A stretch of 64,000 bases of DNA from Gammaproteobacteria bacterium (GCA_024234895.1 JACKNJ010000013.1:1-64000); one strand, 5' to 3'; shown: positions 1 to 7,992, counted from the first letter of the stretch. The notes: generated by a model from the sequence alone, not told the origin. Program-made: numbers and translations.

Positions 1-151
1 GAGCGAGCGATATGATGCTCGAATCAAGCTTTGTTTGTTCGAGACTCATTTTTGATTGAGCCTCAAGCAAAGCACCTGCAACCGTGCCGCCAAGAGCAAA
101 GACTCCTGTAAGTATAATTGTCCACATCTTTCCGTTCGATCCGTCTGCCAT
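1..151 (-). CDS. Small membrane protein, N-terminal part (runs off left edge)
   Basis: Reading the minus strand from an ATG at 151 gives about 50 residues with no stop before the window edge. The start has a GGAG six bases upstream. The product begins MADGSNGKMWTIILTGVFAL, a short polar head followed by a hydrophobic stretch of about 17 residues ending in a small-residue segment (GGTVAGALL), then a charged, probably helical part. This is the look of a single-span inner-membrane protein with a cytoplasmic coil; I do not recognise the family. Base composition is clearly AT-richer than the rest of the window, as in acquired DNA. The C-terminus lies outside the window. Confidence 0.5.
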   Translation of the reverse strand, partial: MADGSNGKMWTIILTGVFALGGTVAGALLEAQSKMSLEQTKLDSSIISLA

Positions 152-190
152 TATTTACTCCAATATTGCTGTGCTAACGCTTATTAGACA

Positions 191-336
191 GCCAACTTCT
201 ACATAAAGCGATAACAAATCATCGCCCCGATTACGCTAACTGACTGAATGTTGGCGGATTTCGTTTCAATCATCGCGCTCGCGGTCCGTGTTATGTAGCC
301 AACGGCTATCGTTATCGTGTTATGTAGCCGATTGGC
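191..336. repeat. Imperfect inverted repeat pair with a 14-bp direct repeat between
   Basis: The 25 bases at 191-215 (gccaac...cgataac) are the near reverse complement of 311-336 (gttatcg...gattggc); 20 or more positions pair, with a one-base length difference. Inside, cgtgttatgtagcc occurs twice, at 287-300 and 316-329, spaced 29 bp. The arms share the core ttatgtag. Such an arrangement fits a protein-binding or recombination site, but no recombinase gene is in view. Confidence 0.45.
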
Positions 337-439
337 GCCCAGATCGACATGCGTCGTTCGCTACATGAACATCCGTAAGTGACTCTTTTGACTTAATTAA
401 TTTGGCGTGTCAACACTCGGGGTGGAGCCGGGTTGATCG

Positions 440-463
440 GCTACCGGTTTTATTTCCGGTAGC
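440..463. terminator. Perfect 8-bp hairpin, possible terminator
   Basis: gctaccgg at 440-447 pairs with ccggtagc at 456-463 around a T-rich 8-base loop. There is no T-run after either arm, so this is only a possible terminator, sitting between the AT-rich edge and the first chromosomal gene. Confidence 0.3.
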
Positions 464-669
464 GGCGTCGTGACGAACTCAACGGTTAGCGCCTGGGTGG
501 ATGCGGGCGCTGTATCGAACGTCGGGCCCATGGCTCAGCCTTGGCGTCGGCTGACGGGGATTGACGCCGGCAACGCCAATGGCTGGAATGCGCCACCCGC
601 CGCCGCAGCCTGACTGCGCATCCGGCGTGTTGCGTTTCGGTCCGCGCGTTTCGGGCCGTGTATGGCGTG

Positions 670-1446
670 ATGCGTCTCATCAGTTTCGATCCGTTCCGCA
701 GCCTGGGCATTCCGGGCGTGACCCCTCTCAAGCCGGAGGATTTTGTCCGCCATCGGGCGTTGATCGAGGCGGCGGACTGGGTGCTGTTTCCGCAGAGCTG
801 GCAGCTCAATGTGCTCTGTTACGCGTGGAAGCGCAGGGTGTTCCCGTCGCCGTCGACCTACGACATCGGTTACGACAAGGTCGAGCAGACGCGGGTGTTT
901 GAGTCGCTGGTGCCGGCCAATGTGCCGGCGACGCTGATCCTGCCGCCCACCGAGAGCGCCATCAACGAGTCACTGGATACGTTCGGTCTGCCGATGGTCG
1001 TCAAGCAGCCGCGCAGTTCCATGGGGCGGGGCGTGCGACTGATCGAGTGCCGCGCGGAGTTGCAGGCCTGGGCGGGGTCGGTGCCGGTTCTGTACGCGCA
1101 GGAATATCTCCCGCTGGAGGGCGATCTGCGCGTGGTGTGGATCGGTGACCGGGTGGTGACCGCGTACTGGCGGATGGGCGGCGATGGCTTTCATCACAAT
1201 CTCGCGCGGGGTGCGGAGATCGTGCTGGAAGACATTCCGGCCATCGCGCTGGACCTGGTCGCGCGCGTGGCGACGGCGCTGGATATCGACCACGCCGGTT
1301 TCGACATCGCGATGGTCGACGGCCACCCTTACATCCTCGAGATGAACGTGCTGTTCGGCAATCTCGGGGTGCAGAGATCGGGGGTGGCGCTGGCGCCGAT
1401 CATCGAGGCGTATCTGCGGCAGAGGCTGGCGTCGATCGGCTCTTGA
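670..1446 (+). CDS. RimK-like ATP-grasp protein
   Basis: This encodes a 258-residue protein of the ATP-grasp superfamily, nearest in look to RimK/glutathione-synthetase-type ligases that form an amide bond using ATP. Visible motifs are the lysine and glycine loop VVKQPRSSMGRGVRL, the adenine-pocket segment LYAQEYLP, DLRVVWIGDRVV, and the metal-binding EMN near the C-terminus (HPYILEMNVLFGNLG). The N-terminal third is shorter than in RimK. Substrate is unknown. I start at ATG 670 (MRLISFDPFRS) because the family begins close to this point; an in-frame GTG at 658 would add four residues and neither has a strong Shine-Dalgarno. It is followed 94 bases later by a SixA-like phosphatase on the same strand. 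Confidence 0.8.
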   Translation: MRLISFDPFRSLGIPGVTPLKPEDFVRHRALIEAADWVLFPQSWQLNVLCYAWKRRVFPSPSTYDIGYDKVEQTRVFESLVPANVPATLILPPTESAINESLDTFGLPMVVKQPRSSMGRGVRLIECRAELQAWAGSVPVLYAQEYLPLEGDLRVVWIGDRVVTAYWRMGGDGFHHNLARGAEIVLEDIPAIALDLVARVATALDIDHAGFDIAMVDGHPYILEMNVLFGNLGVQRSGVALAPIIEAYLRQRLASIGS

Positions 1447-1539
1447 TCGGGGCGGGTCGTCGAGGCGAATTCGCGCTTGGGCATGGGCGTCAGTTGCCCC
1501 ACAATCCGCTCCATTCGCCTTGCCGAGGTAGGTTCGCCG

Positions 1540-2079
1540 ATGACGCGCCAGCTACTCATCCTCCGACATGGAAAGTCCGATTGGGGTGTGGATGTCGAGG
1601 ATTTTCAACGCCCTTTGAAGAAGCGCGGTCGGCGCGGCGCGAAGGCGATCGGGAAATGGCTGCGGGGGCAGAATCTCGTGCCCGATCATGTGTGCAGTTC
1701 GCCGGCGACGCGGGCCATCGATACCGCGCAGCGCGCCTGCAAGGCGCTGGGTTTCGATCCGGCGGCGATCCAGCAGGTCGAACGCATCTATGACGCGCGG
1801 ATGGAAGACCTGATCCAGGTGCTGACCGGATGTGACCCGTCAGTGCGGCGCGTCATGATGGTTGGCCATAACCCCGGCTTCGAGGATCTGCTGCTGTATC
1901 TCACCGGCAGCGATATTCCGATTCCGGAAGACGGCAAGTACCTGCCGACGGCCACGGTGGCGGTGCTGGACATGCCGGACGACTGGACGACGCTGGCTCC
2001 GGGTTCCGCGCATGTGCGCGCGCTGATGCGGGCCAAGGAACTGATGTCGCCGGACGAATCTGGCGACGATGACGCGTAG
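1540..2079 (+). CDS. sixA: SixA-type phosphohistidine phosphatase
   Basis: This is a short histidine-phosphatase superfamily protein (179 residues). The catalytic RHG is at the N-terminus (LLILRHGKSDW), a supporting arginine lies in SSPATRAIDTAQ, and the second catalytic histidine in VMMVGHNPGFEDLL. E. coli SixA removes phosphate from phosphohistidine on HPt domains and on the nitrogen phosphotransferase system; the same role is inferred here. ATG 1540 is preceded by GAGG about ten bases upstream, and the motif is normally within the first ten residues, so longer versions starting upstream are not credible. The acidic C-terminal tail (SPDESGDDDA) is unremarkable. A REP palindrome separates it from the convergent hydrogenase operon. 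Confidence 0.9.
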   Translation: MTRQLLILRHGKSDWGVDVEDFQRPLKKRGRRGAKAIGKWLRGQNLVPDHVCSSPATRAIDTAQRACKALGFDPAAIQQVERIYDARMEDLIQVLTGCDPSVRRVMMVGHNPGFEDLLLYLTGSDIPIPEDGKYLPTATVAVLDMPDDWTTLAPGSAHVRALMRAKELMSPDESGDDDA

Positions 2080-2142
2080 GCCCCAAACGACGCAAATCAC
2101 GGCGAACTGGCGCGGTCGTGCATTGAGCAGGGCCGTTGTCCG

Positions 2143-2214
2143 GTAGGAGCGGCTTCAGTCGCGATCGGTGTTTGCGGTGTCGCGGTCGCCGGTCGCGACT
2201 GAAGTCGCTCCTAC
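2143..2214. repeat. REP-like palindrome copy 1
   Basis: Left arm gtaggagcggcttcagtcgc and right arm gcgactgaagtcgctcctac flank a 28-34 base centre. Each arm is itself a small hairpin. It lies between the convergent 3' ends of sixA and the hydrogenase operon, where it could also stop transcription. The left arm carries one G-T wobble; the right arm is the 'GACTTCAGTC' variant. Confidence 0.9.
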
Positions 2215-2252
2215 AGGAACTGCCTATGGTTGGCCCAGGCGGTCCGGGGCGC

Positions 2253-2447
2253 TTAGCGATCCTTGCGGCTTTGCAACCGACGGGCGCGGGTGATCCGCAG
2301 CAGGAACATCAGGCTGACCGCGAATCCGAGGCCGAGCGCCGGGATGAGGTGATGCATCGCGATGTCGTCGAGCCCGTGACCGGGGTGGGCGGCGACCGGC
2401 AGGCTGAACACCAGGCCGGCGATGAGCGGGAACAGACGTGTCTTCAT
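2253..2447 (-). CDS. Small exported/membrane protein with HPGHG motif, last gene of hyn operon
   Basis: A 64-residue product starts at ATG 2447, eight bases after a good AGGAG. It has a typical signal sequence (KTRLFPLIAGLVFSLPVAA) followed directly by HPGHGLDDIAMHH, then one membrane span (LIPALGLGFAVSLMFLLRI) and a basic tail RARRLQSRKDR. The AHPGHG start of the mature chain resembles the amino end of HupE/UreJ nickel permeases, but the remaining helices are absent. It follows hynL by 20 bases, so it belongs to the hydrogenase operon. The clustered histidines suggest metal contact in the periplasm; this is inference. Family not recognised with certainty. Confidence 0.75.
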   Translation of the reverse strand: MKTRLFPLIAGLVFSLPVAAHPGHGLDDIAMHHLIPALGLGFAVSLMFLLRITRARRLQSRKDR

Positions 2448-2467
2448 GGAATATCTCCTGGACCCGC

Positions 2468-4195
2468 TCAGCGGATCTTGACCTGCAACATCTCGTTGCC
2501 GTCCTTGTCGGTCATGTGGACGGCGCAGGCGATGCAGGGGTCGAAACTGTGGATGGTGCGCAGGATCTCGACCGGCTGCATCGGGTCGTGCAGCTGGTGG
2601 TTGTCCTGCAAGGCGGCCTCGTAGGGGCCGGGCACGCCTTCGGCGTCGCGCGGGCCGGCATTCCAGGTCGAGGGCACCACGGCCTGGTAGTTGTCGATGA
2701 TGCCGTCCTTGATGACCACCCAATGCGCGAGACCGCCGCGCGGCGCCTCGGTGTAACCGACGCCACGGGCCTCCTTGGGCCAGGTCGACGGGTCCCATTG
2801 GGTCTCGTTGAAGGTCTTGGTGTCGCCGGCCTTGATGTTGGTGATCAGGCTGTCGTACCAGCCCTGCATGGCCTCGACGATGATCTTGGTCTCCAGCGTG
2901 CGCGCGGCGGTGCGGCCCAGCGTTGAGAACAACGCGCGCGGCGGCAGTTCGAGCTTGGCCAGCGTCGCGGTGACCAGTTCCTTCGTCATCTCGTGGCCGC
3001 TGGCGTACAGCGTGAGCACGCGGGCCAGCGGGCCGACTTCCATCGGCTTGCCTTTCCAGCGCGGTGACTTCAGCCACGAATAGCTCTGCTCGACATCGAG
3101 CTGCGAGTAGGGCGGTTTCGGGCCGGTGTAATGCAGATTGGTCTCGCCGTCGTAGGGATGCAGGCCCTCGTCCTTGCCGCCGGAGTAGTCGTACCAGGAG
3201 TGGCTGACGAACTCCTTGATCTCGTCGGGGCTCTCCATGTCGATCGGGTGCAGCGTGGACAGGTCGCGATCGAGGATCACGCCCGGCGGGATCAGGAAAT
3301 TGCTGGTGTCGTTCATGCCGCCGGTGGACGGGAAGTCGCCGTAGCAGAGGAAGTTGCCGACGCCTTCGCCGCGCTCACCCCAATCCTTGTAGAAGCTGGC
3401 GATGGCCAGCGTGTCCGGGATGTAGACCTGATCCACGAAGGTACGCATCTTGTGGATGACGTCCTGCACCTGGGCCAGGCGTTCGGCGTTGATCGCCGAG
3501 TCGGAGTTCAGGTCGATCGGGTTGGGCACGCCGCCGACCAGGAACATCGGATGCGGGTTCTTGCCGCCGAAGATCGCGTGCAGCTTGACCACGTCGCGTT
3601 GCCATTCCAGCGCTTCGAGGTAGTGCGCGACCGCCATCAGGTTGGCCTCGGCGGGCAGCTTGTAGGCCGGGTGTCCCCAGTACGCCTTCGCGAAAATGCC
3701 GAGCTGGCCGGCTTCGACGAAGCGCTTGAGCTTGTTCTGCATGTCGGTGAAGTAACCGACCGAGGACTTCGGCCACGACGGCGACACCTGCTGGGCGAGG
3801 GCCGAGGTCGCCTTCGGGTCGGCGGACAGCGCCGAGACCACGTCCACCCAGTCGAGCGCGTGCAGGTGATAGAAGTGCATGACGTGGTCGTGCACGTACT
3901 GCGCGGCGATCATCAGGTTGCGGATCAGCTCCGCGTTCGGCGGAATCTTGTACTTCAGCGCGCTCTCGACCGAGCGGATCGAGGCGACGCCATGCACCAG
4001 CGTGCACACGCCGCAGATGCGCTGCGCGAACGCCCAGGCATCGCGCGGGTCGCGACCCTTCAGGATGGTCTCGATGCCACGCACCATGGTCCCGGCCGAG
4101 TAGGCCTGGGCGATGTTGTTGCCGTCCATCTGCGCCTCGATGCGCAAATGGCCTTCGATACGGGTGATCGGATCGACGACGACACGTTCATTCAT
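2468..4195 (-). CDS. hynL: [NiFe] hydrogenase large subunit (HynL/HynB type)
   Basis: This 575-residue subunit holds the Ni-Fe active site of a group 1 uptake hydrogenase. The first cysteine pair is in RICGVC (residues 59-64) and the second in DPCIACAVH (about 552-560). The 15 residues after His560 (MTDKDGNEMLQVKIR) form the C-terminal peptide removed by the maturation protease once nickel is inserted; the protease is encoded at 7982-8518. Length and the start MNERVVVDPITRIEGH are normal for the family. Unlike most uptake operons, it is separated from the small subunit by isp1 and isp2, the order reported for Thiocapsa and Allochromatium HynSL. A large palindromic repeat lies between isp2 and this gene, and an AAGG Shine-Dalgarno lies just after it. 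Confidence 0.97.
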   Translation of the reverse strand: MNERVVVDPITRIEGHLRIEAQMDGNNIAQAYSAGTMVRGIETILKGRDPRDAWAFAQRICGVCTLVHGVASIRSVESALKYKIPPNAELIRNLMIAAQYVHDHVMHFYHLHALDWVDVVSALSADPKATSALAQQVSPSWPKSSVGYFTDMQNKLKRFVEAGQLGIFAKAYWGHPAYKLPAEANLMAVAHYLEALEWQRDVVKLHAIFGGKNPHPMFLVGGVPNPIDLNSDSAINAERLAQVQDVIHKMRTFVDQVYIPDTLAIASFYKDWGERGEGVGNFLCYGDFPSTGGMNDTSNFLIPPGVILDRDLSTLHPIDMESPDEIKEFVSHSWYDYSGGKDEGLHPYDGETNLHYTGPKPPYSQLDVEQSYSWLKSPRWKGKPMEVGPLARVLTLYASGHEMTKELVTATLAKLELPPRALFSTLGRTAARTLETKIIVEAMQGWYDSLITNIKAGDTKTFNETQWDPSTWPKEARGVGYTEAPRGGLAHWVVIKDGIIDNYQAVVPSTWNAGPRDAEGVPGPYEAALQDNHQLHDPMQPVEILRTIHSFDPCIACAVHMTDKDGNEMLQVKIR

Positions 4196-4220
4196 CGTTT
4201 TGTACCTTGGTTAAAAGCGG

Positions 4221-4313
4221 TTAAACGCAGAGACGCGGAGAACGCAGAGAGCGCGGAGTGAATAAATAAAATCTCTGCGGCCTCTGCGTTCTCCGCGCCT
4301 CTGCGTCGAAAGC
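4221..4313. repeat. Large purine/pyrimidine palindrome, copy A
   Basis: A left arm made of tandem acgcagagacgcggagaac-like units (4221-4260) is matched by a right arm of ctctgcg/ctccgcg units (4272-4313) around an AT-rich centre. It fills the isp2-hynL spacer and would form a long hairpin in the operon transcript. Confidence 0.85.
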
Positions 4314-4325
4314 TGTTCATGACGC

Positions 4326-5663
4326 TCACTCGTCCAGGTTCTCGGCCACCATCGACAGCAGAGAATCGATCGGTTTGTCCCAGTGGTTGTTGCGGGCGCC
4401 GCGCTCGAAGTTGAGCCGGCAGGACGCGCAGGACAGCACGACCTCGTCAGCACCGGTGGCGTCGATCTGGGCCTGCTTGATCTGCCACGCGCCCTGACGC
4501 AGGTCGGCGGCGGAATTGAGCAGGAAGACGCCGGCACCACCGCCGCAGCACCAGTTCACGGCCTGGCTGGATTCGGCTTCGCGGAACTCGGCACCGAGCG
4601 CCTTGATCATTGCGCGCGGCTCCTCGAACACGCCGGAGTGACGGCCGATCTTGCAAGGGTCGTGGAAGGTGACCGACTTGCCTTTCACGCCCGGTTTCAC
4701 GCGCAGGTTGCCGTTGCGCAGTTCGCGGGCCATCAGTTCGGCCATGGTCAGCACTTCGAACGGGAAGCTTTGCTCGTCCACGTTGGCCTGATCCCAACGC
4801 AATGACGGGAAGGCGTGGCCGCATTCGGGTACGAGGATGGTCTTGGCGCCGATCTTTTTCGCGGTCTTCACGACCCGGTCGCCGGCGCGTTTCTGCAACG
4901 GTTCGAAGCCGGACAACATGCCGAAGTTGGCGGCCTCGAAGCCGTCCATGTGCAGGGTCCAGTTCAGCTTGAGGTGGTTCAGCACCTTGATCGCGCTGGC
5001 GATCTGGTCGGTGAACACCATGACCTCGACCACCGAGGTCAGCAGCAGCACGTCGGCCTTTTCCTTGTTGATCGGCACCTCGACGCCCATCTGTTCGCCG
5101 ATCTGGCGCAGGGCGGCCTCGGTCTGCTCGGGGCCGATGCCGAACAGGGTGTTGCCGGCGTACTGCTCCTGCTCCATCGCGCGCAGTTCGACCGGGATCA
5201 GGCCGGCATTCGCGAAGGCCTGACGGTTCACGTTGACCATCGCCGGGATGTTGATGCCCATCGGGCAGACCATGAAGCAGCGCCCGCACTCGGTGCAGGA
5301 GTCGTAGACCAGCTCGATCCATTCGTGGATCTCGTCGCAGGTGATGTCGCGGGTCCACAGCCGGCGCAGGAAGCGGGTCGGGGAGAGTTCCCGCTGATAG
5401 ACACGCTTGAGCAGTTCGACCTTGCGGATCGGCGTGTACTTGGGGTCCTGTGTGGCGTTGTAGTAATGACAGGCCTCGGCGCACTGGCCGCAGTGCACGC
5501 AGGACTCCAGGTCCACGGCCATGTTGCGGGTCAGCTTGGCGAGGAAGGTGGTCTTGACCTGATGCAGACGCTCGGCGTCGCTCATCTCCACCGGTTGTGC
5601 CATCTCGGGGAGCTTCTTGATCCCCTCGAAGAACATATCGATCCGTTCAGCTTCGACAGTCAT
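4326..5663 (-). CDS. isp2: Isp2: HdrD-like Fe-S electron-transfer subunit
   Basis: This 445-residue soluble iron-sulfur protein is like heterodisulfide reductase subunit D. Two [4Fe-4S] ferredoxin motifs, CVHCGQCAEAC and CTECGRCFMVCP, lie in the N-terminal third. The C-terminal half carries cysteine-rich CCG-type repeats (VPECGHAF, HDPCKIGRHSG, NWCCGGGAG, LSCASC) that in HdrB/D bind a non-cubane cluster. With Isp1 it should carry electrons between HynS and the membrane pool or a sulfur-linked acceptor; this follows from the Thiocapsa hyn operon. ATG 5663 is chosen because GGGGAG stands seven bases upstream; a start at 5684 has no such site. Palindromic repeats flank it on both sides. Confidence 0.93.
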   Translation of the reverse strand: MTVEAERIDMFFEGIKKLPEMAQPVEMSDAERLHQVKTTFLAKLTRNMAVDLESCVHCGQCAEACHYYNATQDPKYTPIRKVELLKRVYQRELSPTRFLRRLWTRDITCDEIHEWIELVYDSCTECGRCFMVCPMGINIPAMVNVNRQAFANAGLIPVELRAMEQEQYAGNTLFGIGPEQTEAALRQIGEQMGVEVPINKEKADVLLLTSVVEVMVFTDQIASAIKVLNHLKLNWTLHMDGFEAANFGMLSGFEPLQKRAGDRVVKTAKKIGAKTILVPECGHAFPSLRWDQANVDEQSFPFEVLTMAELMARELRNGNLRVKPGVKGKSVTFHDPCKIGRHSGVFEEPRAMIKALGAEFREAESSQAVNWCCGGGAGVFLLNSAADLRQGAWQIKQAQIDATGADEVVLSCASCRLNFERGARNNHWDKPIDSLLSMVAENLDE

Positions 5664-5692
5664 GGCGATTCTCCCCAGGCCCAAACAGCGGT

Positions 5693-5798
5693 TTGACGCA
5701 GAGACGCGGAGAACGCGGAGAACGCGGAGAACGCAGAGAAAAGAGATTCACAAGAGAACTCTGCGACCTCTGCGTTCTCCGCGTCTCTGCGTTGAAAA
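5693..5798. repeat. Large purine/pyrimidine palindrome, copy B
   Basis: The left arm has one acgcagagacgc start followed by three 10-bp gaacgcggag-like units; the right arm is ctctgcgacctctgcgttctc and onward to cgttgaaaagc. It occupies nearly the whole isp1-isp2 spacer and is of the same family as 4221-4313. Confidence 0.85.
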
Positions 5799-5817
5799 GC
5801 TTTTGATTTCAGGACAT

Positions 5818-6474
5818 TCATACCTTCACCCCCCGGCGGCCGAAGGCGGCGCCCAGTTGATAGCGGGACGGAATGAAGAAGAGGGCGTGGGCGAGCTTGC
5901 TGAGCGGGATCCACACGAACAGCAGTTCGACGCTGAGCAGGTGCAGCGCGAGCAGCGTTTCGTAGCGTGCGATCGGGGTGTGCGCGAAGGCCAGCATGCC
6001 GGTCACCACCGGCAGCAGGGTGACGATGTTGCTCGCGTAGTCGTCGAAACCGGAGATGCGGCGCATCACCGGATGGGTCATGCGGCGCAGCACGAAGGCG
6101 ACCAGCGAGGCGGCGGTCAGCGCGCCGGCGAGCATGATGATGTTGTTCGGCAGGTTGGCCCACACCGGCAGGCCGAGCAGGTCGGCGAACCAGAGGATGT
6201 GCGGCGCGAACAGGAAGATCACCACGAACAAGCCGATGTGCAGCGTGTAGCCGCCGACCATGTGGAACAGCGTCGGTTTGACGAATTCGGGGTGCGGCCA
6301 GAAGCGGCGGAACACCGCGCGGATACCGGGGCCGGTGCCGCCCTGGCGGGCCTGCGAATAGTCCTTTTCGGCACTCAGCAGCAGGGTGCCGACCACCCGC
6401 CACAGAATGCCGACGATCAGGATGATCAGGGACCACTGCATGCCAGGCCCCCGCGCGAAGTCGAGCAGAGTCAT
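5818..6474 (-). CDS. isp1: Isp1: NarI-like membrane cytochrome b subunit of hydrogenase
   Basis: This 218-residue integral membrane protein has about five hydrophobic spans, for example WSLIILIVGILWRVVGTLLL, MVGGYTLHIGLFVVIFLFAP and ETLLALHLLSVELLFVWIPL. Histidines within or next to spans (TLFHMVGGYTLHIG, ALHLLSVELL) are good haem b ligand candidates, as in the gamma subunit of nitrate reductase. It anchors HynSL and passes electrons to or from quinone together with Isp2. ATG 6474 overlaps the hynS stop (ATGA), so the two are translationally coupled. Confidence 0.92.
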   Translation of the reverse strand: MTLLDFARGPGMQWSLIILIVGILWRVVGTLLLSAEKDYSQARQGGTGPGIRAVFRRFWPHPEFVKPTLFHMVGGYTLHIGLFVVIFLFAPHILWFADLLGLPVWANLPNNIIMLAGALTAASLVAFVLRRMTHPVMRRISGFDDYASNIVTLLPVVTGMLAFAHTPIARYETLLALHLLSVELLFVWIPLSKLAHALFFIPSRYQLGAAFGRRGVKV

Positions 6475-7574
6475 TTCGTCGCCTCCATGTCTTTGTCCAG
6501 TTTGGCCTTGATCTCGGCCTTCGCGGCCTTCTGGCCGGAGCTGCCGAGCAGGGCGGAACCGATACCGATGGCCGCGCCGATGCCGGCGGCGGCGGCCAGG
6601 CCTTCGGCGCTGCCCAACTTGCCCTGCGACAGGGCCTTGTAGAAGCCGCCCATGTCCCAGAAGTCCGGTTCGGAACAGCCGATGCAACCGTGGCCGGACT
6701 GGATCGGGAAACTGGTGCCTTCGTTCCACTTGGTGGTCGCACAGGCGTTGTAGGTGATCGGACCCTTGCAGCCGAGCTTGTACAGACACCAGCCCTTCTT
6801 GGCGCCTTCGTCGTCGAAGGTCTCGGCGAACTGGCCGCGCTCGTAGAACGGGCGGCGGTAGCAGCGGTCGTGGATGTTCTGGCCGTAGAAGGCTTTCGGA
6901 CGGCCGAGATCGTCCAGTTCCGGCAGGCCGAAGGTCAGGAACTGCGCCAGCACGCCGGTGATCACCACCGGGATCGGCGGGCAGCCGGAGACGTTGATGA
7001 TCGGCTTGTCCTTGATGATCTCGGACACCGCGACCGCGCCGGTCGGATTCGGGTCCGCCGCCGGCAGGCCGCCGTAGGCCGCGCAGGTGCCGACCGCGAC
7101 GATCGCGGCGGCGCCGGCGGCGGCCTCCTTGAGCATGGCCAGGTTGGTCATGCCGGCGATGGTCGAATAGACGCCGTCGTCCTTCATCGGGATGGAGCCG
7201 TCCACGACCAGGATGTACTTGCCGTGATGCTCCTTCATCGCCTCTTCGCGGGCGGCTTCCGCACCGTGGCCGGCGGCGGCCTGCAAGGTGTGGTGATAGT
7301 CGAGCGAGATGGCGTCGAAGATCAGGCCCTCGATGCTGGGGGAGTGGGAGCGGGTGAGCGATTCGGTGCAGCCGGTGCATTCCTGGAACGACAGCCAGAT
7401 CACCGACGGTCGCTTGGCCTTTTCCAGCGCGGCGGCGATCGCGGTGGCCGCGCCGGGCGGCAGGGCCATCAGGCTGGCCGTCGCGGCGCAGAACTTGAGG
7501 AAGCCGCGACGCGAGACACCGTTCGCGCGGAGGGCCTCGCCGATGGTCATGTCCTGGCGTTTCTTACTCGTCAT
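6471..7574 (-). CDS. hynS: [NiFe] hydrogenase small subunit (HynS type), Tat-exported
   Basis: This 367-residue electron-transferring subunit has a twin-arginine signal, SRRGFLKFCA at residues 21-30, that exports the folded dimer. The proximal cluster cysteines start at QECTGCTES (66, 69); later cysteines and histidine for the medial and distal clusters lie in SGCPP, CYRRPFYE, YKLGCKGP, NACATTKWN and GHGCIGCSEPDFWD. After the catalytic part there is a glycine/alanine-rich hydrophobic segment (around 325-345) and a charged tail, which fits a membrane anchor. Start at ATG 7574 is supported by GGAG seven bases upstream; it overlaps the preceding gene by 11 bases. The partner large subunit is hynL, three genes downstream. 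Confidence 0.96.
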   Translation of the reverse strand: MTSKKRQDMTIGEALRANGVSRRGFLKFCAATASLMALPPGAATAIAAALEKAKRPSVIWLSFQECTGCTESLTRSHSPSIEGLIFDAISLDYHHTLQAAAGHGAEAAREEAMKEHHGKYILVVDGSIPMKDDGVYSTIAGMTNLAMLKEAAAGAAAIVAVGTCAAYGGLPAADPNPTGAVAVSEIIKDKPIINVSGCPPIPVVITGVLAQFLTFGLPELDDLGRPKAFYGQNIHDRCYRRPFYERGQFAETFDDEGAKKGWCLYKLGCKGPITYNACATTKWNEGTSFPIQSGHGCIGCSEPDFWDMGGFYKALSQGKLGSAEGLAAAAGIGAAIGIGSALLGSSGQKAAKAEIKAKLDKDMEATK

Positions 7575-7992
7575 CGTTGTTCTCCAGGTCGTCGTTCAAA
7601 CGCGCGACGGCGTCAATCAAATCCTGTCGATCCGGCTCGACGATCGAGGGCACCTTGGCCACCTCGATGTAGAGCCCGGTGACCACGTCGTTGGGGTTGC
7701 GGTGTTCCACCCACCACACGCCGGAGTAGGCAGTCTCGGTCAGCGTGCTCGGGCCCATCGCGTCGAGCTGGATGACCACTTCGCCGGTACCGAGACGTGT
7801 GCGGATTTTTTCTTCCTCGCCCGGCGCCAGCGGCATCGCGCGCAGATCGATCATGCTGGTCTCGCCGGTCTCGAGCAGGCGGCGCAGGGCATGGCGCACC
7901 TCGTGCAGGATCGGCTCGACGTTCATGCTCGGGAGGGTCATCGCCGGTTCGCTGATGACGGGGATGTCGATAAGGCGGGCGTCAGTGGACAC
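7564..7992 (-). CDS. HupH/HyaF-type hydrogenase expression protein, single-domain form
   Basis: A 142-residue product resembles the C-terminal domain of HupH/HyaF: the block TRLGTGEVVIQLDA followed by TLTETAYSGVWWVEHRN is the family hallmark. HupH and HyaF are normally about twice this length with two such halves; only one is present here. These proteins assist maturation of the small subunit or its clusters, especially under oxygen, in Rhizobium and E. coli. It lies between the protease and hynS, overlapping both by about 11 bases. The N-terminal 25 residues are not distinctive. The acidic C-terminus (LNDDLENNDDE) is notable. Confidence 0.85.
   Translation of the reverse strand: MSTDARLIDIPVISEPAMTLPSMNVEPILHEVRHALRRLLETGETSMIDLRAMPLAPGEEEKIRTRLGTGEVVIQLDAMGPSTLTETAYSGVWWVEHRNPNDVVTGLYIEVAKVPSIVEPDRQDLIDAVARLNDDLENNDDE

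Larger units (their letters stand above)
152..485. other. AT-richer intergenic edge region with short repeats
   Basis: No convincing gene is seen on either strand here. Composition is AT-richer than downstream DNA and it contains the inverted and direct repeats listed separately, a short AT-rich patch around 390-400, and a hairpin near 440. It looks like the right end of an acquired segment. Confidence 0.4.

Noticed and set aside
172..255. Integron attC site in the AT-rich edge
   Set aside because: GCCAAC and GTTGGC lie 65 bases apart, but the strict RYYYAAC and GTTRRRY core sites are not met and no integrase or cassette array is visible.
3131..4261. Long plus-strand open frame opposite hynL
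   Set aside because: High GC content produces long antisense frames; the minus strand encodes an unmistakable hydrogenase subunit.
5697..5800. CRISPR-like array in the tandem units of the palindromes
   Set aside because: Units are about 10 bp with no unique spacers; the structure is a palindrome, not an array, and no cas genes are present.
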